Positions 1-11,670 of a stretch of DNA of 64,000 bases are shown here, one piece after another. The notes under the pieces are model-generated. The model searched no databases and had not been told where the DNA came from. It saw only the letters and a program-made list of their open reading frames with translations. Within the stretch, counting starts at the first letter, position 1. Each line of letters begins with the position of its first letter. The DNA comes from Apricaphanius iberus (lineage: Eukaryota; Chordata; Actinopteri; Cyprinodontiformes; Aphaniidae). A program made the position numbers and the translations under genes. The DNA lies in contig JAPXFQ010000074.1 of NCBI GenBank assembly GCA_028564705.1, positions 1,815,501 to 1,879,500 on the forward strand, written 5' to 3'.

Positions 1-168
1 TCCTATTGCATGAGGGGCAGCTTTGTAATCCAACACATGACCACAGAAAGAAAAAAAAGAGAAGGTTTGGAGTTTGAAAAATGGTAGATGTATTTCTGAT
101 TAAGGCCCTGTTACCAAGATGCTTGCTCTTTGGATCATGAAACACCTGGCCAGAGTCGTTTTCCCTAT

Positions 169-207
<39 letters not shown>

Positions 208-1800
208 TTTTCATTCCAAACTCCTATTAAAAGGGTTAATAAACCTCACATGTAAGTAGTGAGACTTTGGAACTTATATGTTTAAATAGAGTCATACCCT
301 GTTATAACAGTGTAAGCAACACTTGTACTCATTTTTCCTTACTGAGTATAAATAATATCTATTCATCTAATCATCTATTTGTCTATTTATCTTCTTTATG
401 TACTTTTCTGTGTCCTAAAATGTTTCATTACAGAACTTGTCTTGTGTATTCTGACATGACCCTTTGCTGTAATATAGTGAATTCTTCTGCAATGGGATAC
501 ATAAAAATTTAAATTTTATTCTATTATTTTATATCCTCTCATTCTTGGAGCAGAGTTTGTAATGAAGGTGCTGCTTGTCAAACACTGATAAATTATTATT
601 ATTATTATTTTTCAGCAGAGCATATTTTCAGAGATGACAATGCTTAATGCACCAGTTAGATACTAGTATAATCGATTTTGAATATATTTTGTCTTGATAT
701 CTTCAGCTCTTTAGAACACAGTCATGACTACAGCCCTGAGTGCCTGATAAACCGGCTCTGGACTGAAACCTTAACAGCCTTTCACCATGGTGACCAATGT
801 TACTGGACAGGAGTTGATCACCTGGAAGAGAAGTGTACCAACTGTTACAGTGCTGCCCTCTGTTGTTTTGCTGATGCAGAAAATACCAGATCATCCTGAG
901 ACTTTTTCTGACCTTTTAACTGCATGGCAAAATTACTAAGCACAATAAGAGCAAATTCTTTCTATCTGTCTGTCTTTCTTTCTGTATGACAGCAACAAAA
1001 AGTTTAAGAAAAAGTTCATAAAATTTAACATAAATAATTTTGTACTTTTTTCATGTTGTTTAACAGCGAATCTACTGTAAACCCAGAAGACCATACTGAT
1101 AAACGGGCAAGGTGCGGTGGGGGATTTTGAGGAGTTGACGTAAAACTGTGTTAATTTTATTTGCTTGAAGAAGTAGTTTCAGCTCTATTGAAAACTGAAT
1201 TGATATAAAATTCTTACTTTAAAAGTATGAAATAGTTTTTTCTTATAATTTTTCTATTTATTTTTTTTGCTTATACGTATAATTTTTAGACATTTTAATT
1301 TATTTCTACTACTGTTTATTAAAAAAATATTTTTCAAGAAGTTAGCTGTAATGTTATTTTTTGCCAATGACATTTATTTTAAAACAATGTTTTTCAGTTG
1401 AATGAGTTCATCTGCCAATCAGGGTCAGAGGGTGGGACTTGGGATTAGTTTTATTTATAATTTTACTGTCACATTATATATTTGCTTATTGTTTATTAAT
1501 GTAGACATGTTTCATGAAATTGTATTTCTTTATTTAATTTTGAGCACTTTTGTGTTCCATAATGAAAAGCACGACATGCCACAATTCGATACATCAAAAC
1601 ATCAGCTACCAACTATCCTATGGTCTTTTTAATGTTTGTGTTTGAGCGATACATCCCAGCAGCAACATGCACCCCTTCAGATAAAAAATAGGCTATTTTG
1701 GCTTTGCATGGTCCCCTACTGATGACGTTGATATGTTGTGATACTCTATTATACTATTAATCGATATTGGTTGTTGTGCCCCTTTTTGAACTCTCTTTCA
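1..1800. other. AT-rich non-coding stretch, no gene recognised
   Basis: Apart from a TTTA microsatellite (166-210) and a short ATT run near 595-611, I see no gene. Open frames here are short, lack codon-like composition and match no family I know. A frame at 678-899 has a cysteine-rich end and is preceded by an AG at a T-rich tract near 612, but nothing else supports an exon. Confidence 0.5.
166..210. repeat. (TTTA)n microsatellite
   Basis: About eleven uninterrupted TATT/TTTA tetranucleotide units are visible. Such tracts are common in fish intergenic DNA. Confidence 0.95.
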
Positions 1801-1804
1801 TAAC

Positions 1805-2729
1805 AGATGTCACCTCATGGCACTTTACAAGAAAAGTCATTTTAATATAATTATACAAACATTCCAATCAGTTAGAAGTTTTCTGTTTAAGAAATCGCAG
1901 AAGATTGTGTTGAGTCATCGAAGTGAGGTTATCCCCGGATCATGCAGATTCCAACCACAGCAATCCCTCATAGTGAGAAAGCATGTAGCAACAGTGGAGA
2001 GGAAAAACTCCCCTTTAATAGAAGACCTCCAGCAGAACCTGACTCAGTACAAGCAGTCCTCTGTACGGCCGACTAAGGGTTTGAGAAGACAGAGAAGAGA
2101 GACAAAAAGAACAAAAGGAACTGATGTAAGAGTATTTCTATATTAAAGAAGGTAACAATTTGACAACAGGACATGGAGGAAGCTGGGAGCATTATCTGAA
2201 TCGATGCTCCCCGTCTAAAGCTGAGCAAAATACCAGACCAGGTGGAGCTTCTATGGAGAGAAAAAGACTGAGAGAAAACAAGGTTAATAATTGAAATAAC
2301 AGCAAAAAATACATCTGATGAGTAGTAGAAGAGAAAAGTAGAAGAGTGAAGAAAAGTGGTCAGTCTGTCCTCCAACAGTCAAAGCCTATAGCAGCATTAC
2401 TGAGATAGCTAAGGAAACACATTTTAGCTAAGCATAACGTAAGCCATTAACTATAAGCTTTATCAAAAAGGAAGATTTTAAGCCTAGTCTTAAAAATAGA
2501 CCGAGTATCTGCCTCACAGACTAAAGCTGGGAGCTGGTTCCACAGGAGAGGAGCCTGATAACTAAAAGATCTGCCTCCCATTCCACTTTTAGAAATCCTT
2601 GGAACTACCAGTAAACCTGCTGTCTGAGATTGAAGTGGTCTGTTAGGAACATATGGAACAATTGGATCTCTGATGTATGATGGAGTTTGATTAGTAAGGG
2701 CTTTTTGCGTAAGGAGGAGGATCTTAGGG
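1805..2729 (-). mobile_element. L2-clade LINE, 3' fragment on minus strand
   Basis: Read on the minus strand, 2700 to about 2455 encodes the C-terminal tail of an L2-type reverse transcriptase in one open frame. It includes LVVPRISKSGMGGRSFSYQA, then LLWNQLP and a final FLFDKA. The 3' UTR follows down to about 1805 and ends in the L2-type tail (TGTAAAGTGCCATGAGGTGA on the minus strand). The reverse transcriptase core is missing, so this is a truncated copy. Related pieces lie at 20.2-21.3 kb and 29.9-30.9 kb, both also on the minus strand. The copy is interrupted at about 2729 by foreign sequence and resumes at 3282. Reading frames at 1817-2146 and 2073-2375 are shadows of the UTR. Confidence 0.8.
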
Positions 2730-3281
2730 ACTCACACGGGATTCAAGTCCGTATTTGGACCAGGACAAGATACGGTCCAGGAACCTTCAGTGGAGGTAGA
2801 ATCGGAGTCTAGGTACGAGTGGATACGACTCATGTGAACAGAAGCCATACCCTGACCGTACCTGAGACAATAGACATGCTCCAGACTAAAGTGACGACAA
2901 CGCTAACAGAAGTTACCGAATCGCCACGCGACCATAAAGAGACCAAAATAACGTCGTTCTAGCATCCCACCGCAACACACCAGGTTACAAAGCAGTGGGT
3001 TTACTACAACACTCACCCTCCATGGCTTCAGGTAGCAGTTGACCTGTAGACAAATGTGTTGTCATTCTAGGCCGTTGCTCATTTTATTACGTTGGTACTT
3101 CTTACTCCCTTGTTTGTTGGATAGCTACAGAATTATTTGTGTTTTGATGTGTTTTGATGTAGTCTGTCATGTAAAACACTGGACTCCAGTACGGGCTGAG
3201 ACCCGCACCATGTGAACAGAAAAAAATTGCATTTTTCTCTTGCCGTTTTCTGGCACAGCCACACCTATAAAACTGCCCTTA
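2730..3281. mobile_element. Unidentified ~550-bp insertion inside the L2 copy
   Basis: The L2 sequence stops at about 2729 and resumes at about 3282 with the next part of the same element, so these bases look inserted. The insert starts near GGGACTCACACGGGATTC and ends near GGACTCCAGTACGGGCTGAGACC plus an A-run. The phrase CATGTGAACAGAA occurs near both its beginning (about 2832) and its end (about 3209). I see no clear terminal inverted repeat and no coding frame. It may be a MITE or SINE; the boundaries are approximate. Confidence 0.35.
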
Positions 3282-3360
3282 AACTCTATTCTGGACTTAA
3301 CAGGGAGCCAATGAAGAGAAGCTAAAACAGGAGAGATGTGATCTCTCTATTTAATATTTA
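3282..3360 (-). mobile_element. L2 LINE fragment, continuation beyond the insertion
   Basis: The text around ACTCTATTCTGGACTTAACA followed by GGGAGCCAATGAAGAGAAG is the stretch of this L2 family expected next upstream in the element. It continues the minus-strand copy that breaks off at 2729. Confidence 0.65.
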
Positions 3361-5039
3361 GAGGTCTGGGATGGGACCCCACTAAACTGAACAAAAAAAA
3401 ACAACTTTTGGATCTCCCAAAAAAGTTTTGATTTGAAATATAAGAAAAGTTGCAACTGACTTTGTGTTTAATATTATTTCCGTCACTAGAATTGGTTATT
3501 TTGACATTCATGTAGATATTGAAAATAATAGCCTGAACGTAGGCTAGCTTTACCAAAAATATTCATAGACACTGATCATGTTTTGTTAGGTGAAGACAAA
3601 CAGGGTAACAAATTGTATTAGGTGTGAAACATTATTTTTCTTTAGTAATTATTATTTATTGTTTATTTATAATTTTCTTATTTTTTACTGTGTAGCAATA
3701 TTTAACAATGTTTTAAAACAAAGAACTCTGAGAACTGTTGCAGAGTTTCCACATTTTAAGTATCAGTTCATGGTATTAGTTAACTAACCAATACTGATAC
3801 GAGTTCATTAGAATGGTATCGGCCCCAATACCCGATACCAGCAGTGGTATCGGTGCATCCCTGCTTTTTTTAAAATGATTTTATTATTTTAGAACTTTTA
3901 CTTTGTAGTAATGTTTAACATTGATTTCAATACATTTTAGTGCACAATTGGTTTAAAACATTAAGAACTCTGATAGGGAGAAAAAACTAATGAGAAATGA
4001 AACAGAACATTTACAGACATTCTAGATTAATATTCAACACCAATCTGCCGGTCATGAACTTGACAATTGTGCCGTCCTCTATATGTTAACTTAATGTCCT
4101 GACGGCCAGCTAAACTTTTTCCCAACACCAAGACTCTGAAGATTAATTCTTAGTTCCACAGGTTTATTGGAGTTAAGGAAAATAGTGAAACTGCAACACA
4201 CACAAGAGCAATGACAAATTGCCTATGAATAAAGTCTAATTTGCACAATTACTGTTGCATTTTGTTTGTATTCGTTTTAACACTAATAAAGAAATGCATG
4301 TGAACTACATTCTGGTCATTATAGCACCTTTACCGTGCAGCTCGTAACAAATGAACACGTGAGAGCTAGCATATGCATAGCCGACGTGAGTTCAAACCAT
4401 TGGCAGATTACACTCTACAAACGTACAATTAGTGTCAAAAATAACAGATAATACTTCCAGAATAATCTCACAAAACAAAGTATATATACCAACAAATGCG
4501 ATTGAAGCGCCATGAAAATAAACTCGAGCAAACAGCTAGCATATGCGCATGAAGTGCGTGAGTATTTACTTCCCCACTACGGATCGCGTAATAGGACATT
4601 TAGCACAGCACGATCTTAAAGTGACCATGACCTAAATACAAACACATATGAAATGCATATTCCTGGAACACATCGGAACTCTGACTAAAGGTAAAGCATG
4701 TTAATGTAACTTTAAACTCAATGCTTATTTAATTTTTCTTACTCATAACAAAACAATGTTTTTTCTTTCCCATTTTTGCAAAAAACGCTTAATGCCACTG
4801 CACACTCCTCTCCGGCATTTCTGTCTCTCTGCCTGCTGGGCGATGCATGGGGCAGGTACGCTGTCGCATACAACAGACCAATTAAAAGAAGACCAGTTCG
4901 ACTCAATTTGCTTGAGCTTGAGTTTAAATTATGTTGGACTAAGGCAATAATTTTGTTTTCTCATACTGCATGTAAAGGCGCTGACAGATTCCATTAATTT
5001 ATGTCAATGATAAATGTTCCTCAGAGTATGATTTAAAGT
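3361..5039. other. AT-rich non-coding stretch with one hAT-MITE end
   Basis: No gene is seen. Around 3810-3862 the sequence reads like one end of a hAT MITE: GGTATCGG and CCGATACC repeats followed by ATCGGTGCATCCCTG, whose complement starts CAGGGATGCACCGAT. The matching other end was not found, so it is probably a truncated copy. The 4756-4997 frames are unsupported. Confidence 0.45.
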
Positions 5040-5225
5040 TCCCCTCATGTATAAAGCCCTAAATAATCAAGCTTAATTGAGTTTTAGAAATCTAAGTGTT
5101 CCAAATGTTCCTAACATAGCGCTTTGTCAGGCTCCTCTCCTGTGGAGCCAGTTTTAGTCCAGGAGGTTGACACCCTGTCCAGAACCATGCAGAAACCTTT
5201 AGAGGGGCAGGGGCTCAAAGTTAAC
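5040..5225 (+). mobile_element. Eroded L2-like LINE 3' coding relic, plus strand
   Basis: The plus-strand translation keeps scattered matches to the L2 reverse transcriptase C-terminus. YKALNNQA stands for the conserved YKxLNxxAP motif, and QAPLLWSQF for the QAPLLWNQLP motif seen in the copy at 1.8-2.7 kb. Stops and frame changes break it. It is an old 5'- and 3'-truncated copy in the opposite orientation to the other L2-type pieces on this side of the window. Confidence 0.55.
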
Positions 5226-7446
5226 CCTGTGACATTATTGCAAATTTCATCCTACATTTTTAAAAATCCATACCCAAATTAAAATTAAAGCTGTTCTTGA
5301 ACAATTTTGAGAGGAGACATGGCTGGGGTCTCTTTTGAAAGCAAACTCTCTGAAATTTCTGCCACAACTGTGATAATGTCTGAGTGTTATGGTTACGAAG
5401 TAATATGAATATTAATACACTGAAAAAGAAGACATTTTATTCTAAAAGTATCTTTAGAATGAAGTGGTGATCAAAAAGATACTGTGGGTTGAAATCCTGA
5501 ATTATTATCTTTATCCACATCAAATTTGACATTAATAAACAAAACAAAATGTTTTAAAAAGTATTTTGCACATATTTTTCCTAACTAAAAGTCAGAGATG
5601 CTCAAGTGTCTGCCATATGCACAATCTCCCGGGTAAATGCGTTACTCTTCAATGATTAATAAACATCATCTGAATCGTTACTCTTTCTTCTCAAACTAAG
5701 CTTCATTGCTTACCATGTGTTTTATTTAGACAATAAAAAGATGTGTTAGGACACATTGCTGAAAGGATACGTTATTGTTGTGCATTGTGCTTAAAAATGT
5801 CTGTTTGATACGCCGTTTTACACTTACTAGTAACAATGGCAGTGACAAAGCAGCTCCATCATGTGAGATATCTCCATTTACAGCATTTGGTTGGCTATTG
5901 TAATAAAAATAAAAAAAATAAAATGACACATGGAGGAAGGAGAAATCATGGACAAACGTGACTTTCCATCCATCAGCTATTGGATGTGCCACATGGAAGG
6001 AGTACTCTCTGGATCTTCAGTGGAAGTTCTCGCAGACATCTCGGCTCCTAGCGTCCCTCCCAAAAGCTCAAACTCGCAGTCATCAAGTAAGCCTCACCTG
6101 TCAATATTTAAAGGTACCCCTGCTCACCATCCTTCTCTCTCTGCAGTACTTACCGTTCCAGAAGTGTGTTCCCGGTTCCCTTGTTCCAGTGCCATCCAAC
6201 AACATTCTTTTTGTTTGATAAAATTCTTAAACTGTTTAACTGGTCTCTTAGTGGTGTTCTGCATGTGGGTCAACAGAATTAATCCAAACATAACACCTCC
6301 ACAGCAACTCGGCTGCAGACCGCTTCAAAGATCAAACCAGCACAGAGGGCCAATTCTACTTGTGATAGCACCTCTGAGAGATTTAGATTTTGAAATTCAA
6401 GAGACAAAATAGACTCATGGTATCTTCAGCACACGGCATTGAGATAAGCTACCCAGATAATATGATTGAGAATCGGACTACTCTGCAACCAGCCCCTCCG
6501 CCCCCGCCATGCTCACGCAGCCCCTTGGGAAGTTAGGAGACGCAGAAGGTCAACTCAGTATCATCGTAGCAGTATTATAAGAAGGATATGGCGGCTATGA
6601 CAAACACAAGCAGCTGATCAGTGCATGTTTGTTCTGACAAAGAGACAAAGTATTGTGATTGTGAATATCCTGCTTTGACTTTGTCGGCTTCACTCCCGCC
6701 AGCCTCTGTTTCATACCTTTGTGCTGCTCAAAGCTATCAGCTATAAGACTAACACGTATGGGCGCATATCGCCATCTATTGTCAAGGAGTGTAACGTACT
6801 TCGTTTAACAAATCGATTTACTGAGTGACATGTAAACTAGGACTTGGCTCTCAACAGGGGGGAAGCCCTTAGTCCGATTATTCTTAGCTCGATTTAGATG
6901 GGTGTGTAAACGCCTGTCTCAATGTAATTGTCAGGGCTACTTAACATATCTTTTCACAATTTTGCACTGCAAACTGAATAAGACTGTAGTGTGTTACATA
7001 CAGAATTGGACACGCATATTTCTGTGTACTTGGAGGTGAATTGAACCTCTTTCTTTGTAAATGTCTGAGATTTTTCTTAGGAATTTGCACTATATAAATA
7101 AAGTGAACAGAAGTGCTTTAAGTTGTTTTGGTGCTATTTTTATGCCCTGATGAATTCCCAAATGATGAGCAGCTGAAATATTTTTTCTTAACTTGAAATC
7201 TCCTACCTAAGGACAAAGTAGAGTGCTCAATCTATCAAACACTTCGGACTGTGGGAAAAGCTGGGCATTCCCAAAGGGAACCAATGACTGCACAATGAAA
7301 TAAAGAAGACTTCAGGATATGCAAAAAAGGGGTTTGAATTCAGCACATTCTAACAACAAGACAACTGTGTTATTTTACTGATAAATACAACAATAATTAG
7401 TGTAATTTTTTATTCATCTTCTTCAAATTCAGATTTGTAGACTGAG
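5226..7446. other. Non-coding stretch, possible old LTR fragment
   Basis: No gene is recognised. The frame 5930-6412 (160 codons) overlaps text that looks like a fish LTR: a short AAGGTACCC leader, a C/T-rich run with CTCTGCAG, then a CTGCATGTGGGTCAACAG-type ending near 6270. No second LTR or flanking duplication was found, so this stays a guess. A stretch at 6430-6940 holds inverted-looking MITE text (GATTGAGAATCGGACTACTC near the start, ACATGTAAACTAGG near 6830) without clean ends. Confidence 0.35.
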
Positions 7447-7454
7447 GTTACCAT

Positions 7455-7869
7455 TAGGCCTGGGTATTGATTCAAATTTCATGAATCGATTCAATTCTGA
7501 TTCTTAAGAGTTAGAATAGATTTTCACAATTCGATCTGTTTCGATCCGATTCAATCCGATCCAGTTAGTTATTGATATGGGTCAATGCTATTAGATTATT
7601 TTTTTTTTAGCTACAGTATGTCCTTAATTATATGCCTGTAATTCAATATTACCTATCACTGGGTAAGTAACAGTTCATCGGCGGAAACTGCATTTACCCT
7701 TTCAGACAGAAGACTTAAAATGACCGTCTGGACTTTACCTTCAAATTTTAGTTTTAAAAAGGGCAAACTATTCCAAAAAATAAAATTGATTTTTAAAATT
7801 GTGAATCAATTCGATTTCTCTAAGGATCGATTCAGAATCGATTTTACAATTTTTTTCAACACAGCTCTA
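7455..7869. mobile_element. hAT-type MITE with perfect 8-bp target duplication
   Basis: The 415-bp element is bracketed by GTTACCAT at 7447-7454 and again at 7870-7877, an exact 8-bp duplication as hAT transposases make. Its ends are imperfect inverted repeats: TAGGCCTGGGTATTGATTC at the left, and TAGAGCTGTGTTG when the right end is complemented. The inside is rich in ATCGATTC/GAATCGAT blocks and encodes nothing; the frame 7720-7908 crosses the right end. It must have been mobilised by a transposase encoded elsewhere. Confidence 0.85.
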
Positions 7870-7877
7870 GTTACCAT

Positions 7878-9700
7878 GTATTTAAAATATGTGTATAGCT
7901 CCAAATGATGTCATGGTTTTTTAACTACATTATAGTTTTTATTATAAACAGCATGTGTATCAGCCCAACCAGAATAAGAACTAAACACTTTTTCATAACA
8001 TTTTGATCTTTTAGATCTTTTACACATAATGCTGATATGTTAAACAAACATTTTATTTGGCTTAAGAAGCAACAAAAAAACAAACAAAAAAAAACAAATA
8101 ACCTACAACTGTTTTGCTCATTACAACTAACAATTTATGTGAGTATCAGAGAGATTGGTGTTATTGTATTTCATTAGCTTTTGAAACATTATTTTTGTTA
8201 CCAAAAACAGTCCCTCAATATGCTGCTTTGACCGGTGTTAGGGGACGGCAGAATTGAACTAATTTAAAGATTCAACAGGTTTTTGAGTAGCACGTTTAAT
8301 CTGCTTTTAAAGATGATCTTAATAGTTCTGTTAAACAGATGCTCTTTAAATGCACCCTAAAAACAACAATGGGTAACAGAAAATGAAATAGGGCAGGTTT
8401 TATTGGAGCAGGGCTGAAGAACAGAGCCTCAGCCTCTGCTGCAGTCGCATGTCAACGTGATCAGTCAGCCGTCACGACTATATATGGGCATAGCGCTTCC
8501 TGCGGCCCCTCTTCAGCACCGCCGCTATGTGCTCGAGCACGGTCCCCATGAGCAGAAGCGCACATGAACGCGCGTTCCTAACATAGCATCTAAAGAACGT
8601 CATGGCAGTCAGGTTTCTGCTCAAAAGTCAGAGCAAAGGAAGAAAGGAAAGAAGACTGGAACAAGAGGGATGTCTCGGGCTTCCAGTACTTCCTAGTTAT
8701 GTTTCTCTGTTATTTTCAGGAGGGATGGAAAGTTCTTTTTTATGATCCTTTTAGGTTTTTCTCTTAATTTTGAGTTAGTGTGTAACTCCTTGACAAACTG
8801 TCCTGTTGCTACTGCTCATTGGAGCTGGGGGGTGGGGCACAGAGGTTGGGTGGAGGCATTTAAATCAAATCCAGCAGACTTTGTTGACATGGAGGAGAAA
8901 GAGCAAATTTTTCATTTTCCATCTCTGTGAGCTATTACTTTGTTTTACATATCAGAGAGCGCTCGAAATGTAGCTTAATCAACACATTTCTTAATACAAA
9001 TATTGTTTATAAACATTTTAAGATATTTTCTTAATTATTATAAAGGAAACTGATTTTTAAATCAACATCCACAGAAACTTGATCCAGCATTAAAGCTTCA
9101 GCATGGCACCGCAGCCCCCTGAGCCGGGCCGGCTACTGTGGAGGCGGGTCTTTCTCGCCGGACAATGCAATTATTTCAGCTCTGTTGGTCAGGAATGCCA
9201 GATTTCACAGGCCGCTGCCCTCTTGGGAGCGTCCACCACCGTACCTCCAGTGAGGCTCGCCGCCTTTAACCTTTTCCCACCCCATCCTCTGCACACCTGC
9301 TCCGCCCCACCCAACCAGTGCGACCTATGGATCACCTTTGGCCTTCTCTGATGGAACTTTTTCTACGTCAACAACAATGACTTTCCCAGTTCGGCTTGAT
9401 TTCCTGCGCTGTGGATATATTTGTGTCCGTAAGTAGGCTAATTTCCTTGCTGAAGAGTTGGTATCGGCCTGAATGATCTCTGCTGCACCTCACTAGCTCA
9501 CATGTGTTTAAACTCAGGGTGGTCCTCACTACCCGTTGCCCTGCAGCTGATAACACGGCTGCAGCTGGAAGAGCTGCTGATGCCTCATCTTTATATTTTC
9601 GTTATTTTCAAAAAAAAGAGCAAGGTTCTCTTGAAAGGCGGGTAATGACAAATTTGTGAATGGAAAGTAGAATTTGTGTTCATTGTTAAAATTTAACTAT
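7878..9700. other. Non-coding stretch upstream of the miRNA locus
   Basis: The first part is AT-rich without features. From 8400 to 9560 the GC content rises, with several CpG-bearing stretches (8480-8580, 9100-9350). The frame 9103-9351 opens with a GC-rich proline-rich stretch and could belong to a first exon of an upstream or divergent transcript, but I find no donor site or protein family to support it. Confidence 0.4.
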
Positions 9701-9726
9701 ACAACGACAGCCCCTCTGGTATTCGA

Positions 9727-9916
9727 CCAATCAAGGGGGTGATGGGATAACATTTCCACCAATGAGAGCAAAGACAAGAGGTAGAGTGAACCAATGGGAG
9801 ACTGGTATTCAAATAAGGAATTTGTCTCGGTAAGAGCTGAATGTCAACTAGTCAAAGATGGAGTCCAAAGCTGGGAGGCCGAAGGGTTGCTAATTGGCGA
9901 AAACAGCATTTCCCGC
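9727..9916 (+). promoter_or_regulatory. Cell-cycle-type promoter: 3 CCAAT boxes, CHR-like site, E2F site
   Basis: Three CCAAT pentamers on the plus strand start at 9727, 9759 and 9791, exactly 32 bp apart, the spacing typical of multi-box NF-Y promoters. TTCAAA at about 9808-9813 is the reverse complement of the CHR consensus TTTGAA and lies just downstream of the last CCAAT. A reverse CCAAT (ATTGG) is at 9893-9897 and an E2F-type TTTCCCGC at 9909-9916. There is no TATA box. Multiple CCAAT boxes plus a CHR are the known layout of NF-Y and DREAM/MMB-controlled cell-cycle promoters. It sits 1.8 kb upstream of the first miRNA hairpin, on the same strand, so I infer that it drives the primary miRNA transcript. 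Which transcript it serves is not proven. Confidence 0.55.
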
Positions 9917-9919
9917 AAC

Positions 9920-10204
9920 CAGGAGTCGCTGCTGCCGACTGTTCGGACGGTTGTACTAGAAAAAGGCGGTGAGAGTGGGCTGCTTTCTATCCACTGAAAG
10001 GACAAGTGGAGCACCGCTGAGCCTGTGCTGGCTGAGCCGGAGGCTACGGACCGGCCCTGCCAGCGCCAGGTACCGCTCAGCAGAACCGCTGGACGCTATG
10101 GGGGGAGGAGATGGCATGCAGCTCGCGCACAGCGTGGGTGCTGGTGGGTTTGACTGACCACGGGGAGATTTTACTAGCCCTGGCTGCTCACAACTGAGCT
10201 GCTA

Positions 10205-10239
<35 letters not shown>

Positions 10240-10309
10240 CGCATTGATTTAAGTGAGATGGAAGTAAAAGCGCGCAAGCGAGCATGTTGACAAAGATAGT
10301 GATTGACAG
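9920..10309 (+). other. Possible first, non-coding exon of the miRNA host transcript
   Basis: The GC-rich block follows the CCAAT/E2F promoter and ends at a strong donor CAG|GTAGGT (intron GT at 10310). A weaker donor, CAG|GTACCG, is at 10070. The short frames inside (for example 9969-10157) do not resemble any protein I know, so I treat it as untranslated. The transcription start is not visible from sequence. Confidence 0.3.
10205..10242. repeat. (GT)n(GC)n microsatellite
   Basis: About thirteen GT units run directly into about six GC units. Alternating purine-pyrimidine tracts like this can adopt left-handed DNA. It falls between the promoter block and the first hairpin. Confidence 0.9.
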
Positions 10310-10650
10310 GTAGGTGGCATGCAAACTTTCTTTCTTTCTTTCTTTTTTTCAAATCAGACGTAGTCTTAATGCCCACCTTTTTAGCAGGTCTTAAAGTAGG
10401 ATCCAGTGAAAACCCCTTAAATAGCAAGATGTTTCTTAATTACCTTATGTAATAACCTAGTTGTTAAAGCTAAATTACCTGATAATTACATCGTTCTCTG
10501 TTTAAAATTTTCTCCTTGTAGAAACGTATTTTTATAAATCATCTAAACATTTAAATTCAACATTTTAAAGCAGTCAATAGAGTTCTTGCTGCTGTTGCAG
10601 ACTGGAGTAGCGAGGCTGGGCCAATGCTCTGCAATATATTTTTTCTTTAG

Positions 10651-11110
10651 AATAGGGGTATCCGCAGAAACATGCAGTTCAGCCGGGCTCCACTGTGGAC
10701 GAGGCCCAGAGCCACATGTCCTTGTGTTTGTTTGAGTTGCGGATGGAAGTGTAGGAATGTGTGCTCTGAGCGTGGCTGCAGCGTGTCGAGCGGGAGGAGG
10801 AGGAGGAAGAAGCAGCAGCCGTGTCTAACCCTGCTGTCCTGTCGGGGAGAGATCCCATATCTCCTGGCTTCCATGGAAAGGAGCTACACCGTAGTTGTAG
10901 CCTAGCCTGTTGTGCTTTGGACGACATGGAGTCTGCTCGATGGCTGTGGTTGGAACTTGTTTTTGCTGCTCCCGCATGCCTGGATTATGAGGGTCCTGTC
11001 TGGAAAGCTCTGCAGCTGATTGGAAACGGCTACTGACATTGGAAATAACAAAGCCCACCAAACCTGATCCGTCCGTCCTCCGCGCCCACTCCCCCACACC
11101 ACGGTTTCCT
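10651..11110 (+). other. Possible second non-coding exon of the host transcript
   Basis: A good acceptor, TTTTTTCTTTAG, ends at 10650. The GC-richer sequence after it contains a small frame from ATG 10926 to a stop at 11036, preceded by purine-rich text. I do not recognise the encoded 36-residue peptide. Similar short frames overlap on both strands, so coding is doubtful. The 3' end of this exon is unclear. Confidence 0.25.
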
Positions 11111-11670
11111 AAAAGAGGAGGGTTTCACGTTACCACTTTGGCTAAAGGACAGGAATAGTAGGTATTAAATGAAAGTCTCTGGTGTTGTATCTCGGAATGT
11201 GCTCTTTGCCCTATATATGATTTCTCCACCCTCGTTTCCTCCCAGCAGAGCTCAGCTCACTGGCTGCTTTCAGAGGGCTGCAGTCTATAGGAAGAGCTTT
11301 GCCTGTCTTTTTCATTCTCTGCCTGTTTCCCTGCAGTTTAACACAGACTGGAACAAATCCATGACTACATTGTCTTCTAATATTCTCTTATTGTGTATAA
11401 ACGATGCCGTGCAGAGTGTAGCAGTCCCTCTCTATTTGCATAGATTTTATGCTCTTTTGGGGCCTGTGCATTTAATGTCATGAGCACGCAGTAGGCATTT
11501 TAAGCCTGTTTTGGTTGTTTCACGGCTCCTTGTCTGCTTGCAACATGTTAATCATGATAGCTGTGAGGAGGCTTGCTGCAGCCCCCACCACTGTCTTCAG
11601 TAGTATTGATGGGAGCTGAGGTGTTACATGCTGGTGTTCCTATAAGAGTTTGATGTGCTGAATAGAGACC

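Noticed and set aside
5930..6412. 160-codon frame as a host protein
   Set aside because: No recognisable domain, and the underlying DNA looks like an LTR or repeat. Too weak to call.
9103..9351. GC-rich 82-codon frame as a first exon
   Set aside because: No donor, no Kozak support beyond an ATG, and no known protein; kept only as a possibility within the gap description.
9727..10309. SKA2 host gene, because mammalian mir-301a/454 lie in SKA2
   Set aside because: No sequence resembling SKA2 coding exons was found in the window, so the host is left as a possible non-coding transcript.
10826..11036. Short frame encoding a 36-71 residue peptide upstream of the miRNAs
   Set aside because: Opposed overlapping frames of similar length exist on the other strand and the peptide matches nothing known; it may be a chance upstream ORF.
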